Below, one piece after another: positions 63,196 to 64,000 of a stretch of 64,000 nucleotides of DNA (position 1 is its first letter; each line of letters opens with the position of its first letter). The notes beneath the pieces are model-generated. The model was not told the DNA's origin. It worked only from the letters and a program-made list of their open reading frames with translations, and did no database searches. Source of the stretch: Thermoplasmata archaeon. Lineage in GTDB: Archaea; Thermoplasmatota; Thermoplasmata; Thermoplasmatales; Thermoplasmataceae. The translations under genes were made by a program, and so were the position numbers. The stretch lies in assembly GCA_021797735.1 (NCBI GenBank), contig JAJZZE010000011.1, positions 63,322 to 127,321 of the forward strand. Direction: 5' to 3'.

Positions 63196-63902
63196 TTAGC
63201 TCGATAGTTCTTCCAGTGTTTTATCCTTTGTTTCTTCCCCAAGGAAAAATGTTATTAAAAATCCAGAAACTCCAACTACAAATAGGAGCATCTCCATTGG
63301 GACTATGCCGTATAATTTCAATGTTATTGGGAATACAACCGCAGATATAATTGCACCTACCCTGCTTATAGCCGTTCCTGCACCCATTGCCGTTGTCCTC
63401 ATTCTTGTTGGGAATAATTCACTGACAAATATACCTGTTGTTTCACCGGTACCGCCCGCATTTGCAAAATAAAATATTGCAAACATTGGAAATAGTAACA
63501 ATATTGGCGGTGCAACACCTACAACAATGAAGTATATGCCCAGTACAAATAATGATACTCCCTGAGCAAGGAAAGTATATTCCTGCCATTTTTTTCTACC
63601 AAATATATCTGCTGTGAATACAAAAACAAGTGTCCCAATAACACCGATAATATAAAGTATCAATGTTAATGTTAATGCACCTGAATGTGATGAATAACTC
63701 AGTTCTAAAAGCAAAGTTGCTGTGTATATGCCTATACCATAAAATATTAAATCATTAAGAAACCAGGAAGTAAATGTGAAAATAGCTCTTTTTTTGTAGT
63801 TCGCCTTTTCCGCAGTAAATGCTGGATATAAATCAGCATCTTCCTTTTTAATATTAAATTTTTTCTTTATATCTTCTACTATGAAAAACTTTTACTTAAC
63901 AT
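63196..63902 (-). pseudogene. MFS transporter fragment with a -1 frameshift
   Basis: The open part encodes the second half of an MFS sugar-type transporter: FTFTSWFLNDLIFYG, FTADIFGRKKWQEY and VSELFPTRMRTTAMGAGTA. In front of it the frame reads FFIVEDIKKKFN and meets a TAA at 63892. An ATG at 63902 with AGGAGGA seven bases before it is one base out of frame (run AAAA near 63890-63893); adding one A would give a 235-residue protein. The first six helices are missing. It is probably a dead remainder of a transporter gene. Confidence 0.6.
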
Positions 63903-64000
63903 TTCTTAATCCTCCTGTTGTATATTAATTTTGTTATATCCTCGATAGCCATTAGATCGGGCCTAAACCTGGATGCAAGTTCCATCCTGCTTATCTTTCT
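63896..64000 (-). CDS. C-terminal end of an unknown protein, cut by the window edge
   Basis: An open frame from the right border encodes SRMELASRFRPDLMAI and ends YNRRIKKC at a TAA (63896-63898), overlapping the start of the transporter fragment. No family is recognised. Its end contains the ribosome binding site AGGAGGA for the following frame, as expected in an operon. Confidence 0.35.
   Translation of the reverse strand, partial: RKISRMELASRFRPDLMAIEDITKLIYNRRIKKC

Noticed and set aside
1..64000. CRISPR array
   Set aside because: No regular direct repeats with spacers were seen on either strand; the many AT-rich runs are irregular.

Overview
The window looks like a chromosomal segment of a thermoacidophilic archaeon of the order Thermoplasmatales, most likely Picrophilus or a close relative. 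The basis is the very AT-rich, densely packed DNA, many apparently leaderless genes with a TATA-like element about 25 bases before the start, a protein resembling the Thermoplasma-type mevalonate-3,5-bisphosphate decarboxylase, a sulfur oxygenase/reductase, an archaeal tRNA-Arg and a large number of secondary transporters. The genus is inferred from gene content; no database was searched.

Layout. 1-8 kb: the end of a surface protein, a frameshifted copy of a small paralogous family, an isoprenoid-pathway decarboxylase, a nitrilase-family amidase, a molybdenum-cofactor maturation pair (MocA-like and XdhC-like, divergent), an aldo/keto reductase and an unrecognised protein. 7.3-9 kb: queE-folE-queD, the early steps to the 7-deazaguanine bases needed for archaeosine. 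9-14 kb: pyrophosphatase, a cyclase-family hydrolase, pdxS-pdxT for vitamin B6 and a GHMP sugar kinase. 14.6-19.8 kb: three MFS exporters around a PadR repressor, then a zinc alcohol dehydrogenase. 19.9-21.3 kb: tRNA-Arg followed by a Doc/Fic toxin with a 39-residue candidate antitoxin and a stretch of gene-free DNA. 21.3-31 kb: sfsA, an M20 peptidase, MFS and amino-acid permeases, an FAD oxidoreductase, an acetyltransferase, a pyruvate-oxidase-type enzyme, a DUF998 protein and a zinc ribbon.

31-37 kb centres on aromatic amino-acid breakdown: hpd, a fumarylacetoacetase gene split by a frameshift, and hmgA form one overlapping operon. A heme-oxygenase-like metalloenzyme lies convergent to it, and a transposase remnant and a transporter lie upstream. 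38-48 kb: redox enzymes, a prolyl oligopeptidase, a second GHMP kinase, moaB/moaC, a Rieske protein and a cytoplasmic HtrA protease divergent from an HxlR regulator. 48-51.5 kb: a three-subunit molybdenum hydroxylase (coxM-coxS-coxL order), the probable client of the molybdenum-cofactor genes elsewhere in the window. 51.7-62.6 kb: phosphatase, DUF72, two MFS proteins, an AAA ATPase with palindromic sites at its start, an M20 amidohydrolase, sulfur oxygenase/reductase, surE, a HIT protein and a small gene coupled to a methyltransferase. The right end holds a decayed VapBC toxin-antitoxin locus and a broken transporter.

Two themes stand out. Four separate loci (near 1.0, 33.6, 62.7 and 63.9 kb) are each put out of frame by the apparent loss of a single base in a short A or T run. 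In addition, the operon-internal genes checked usually carry a GAGGTG-type ribosome binding site while first genes look leaderless, which helps to choose starts.
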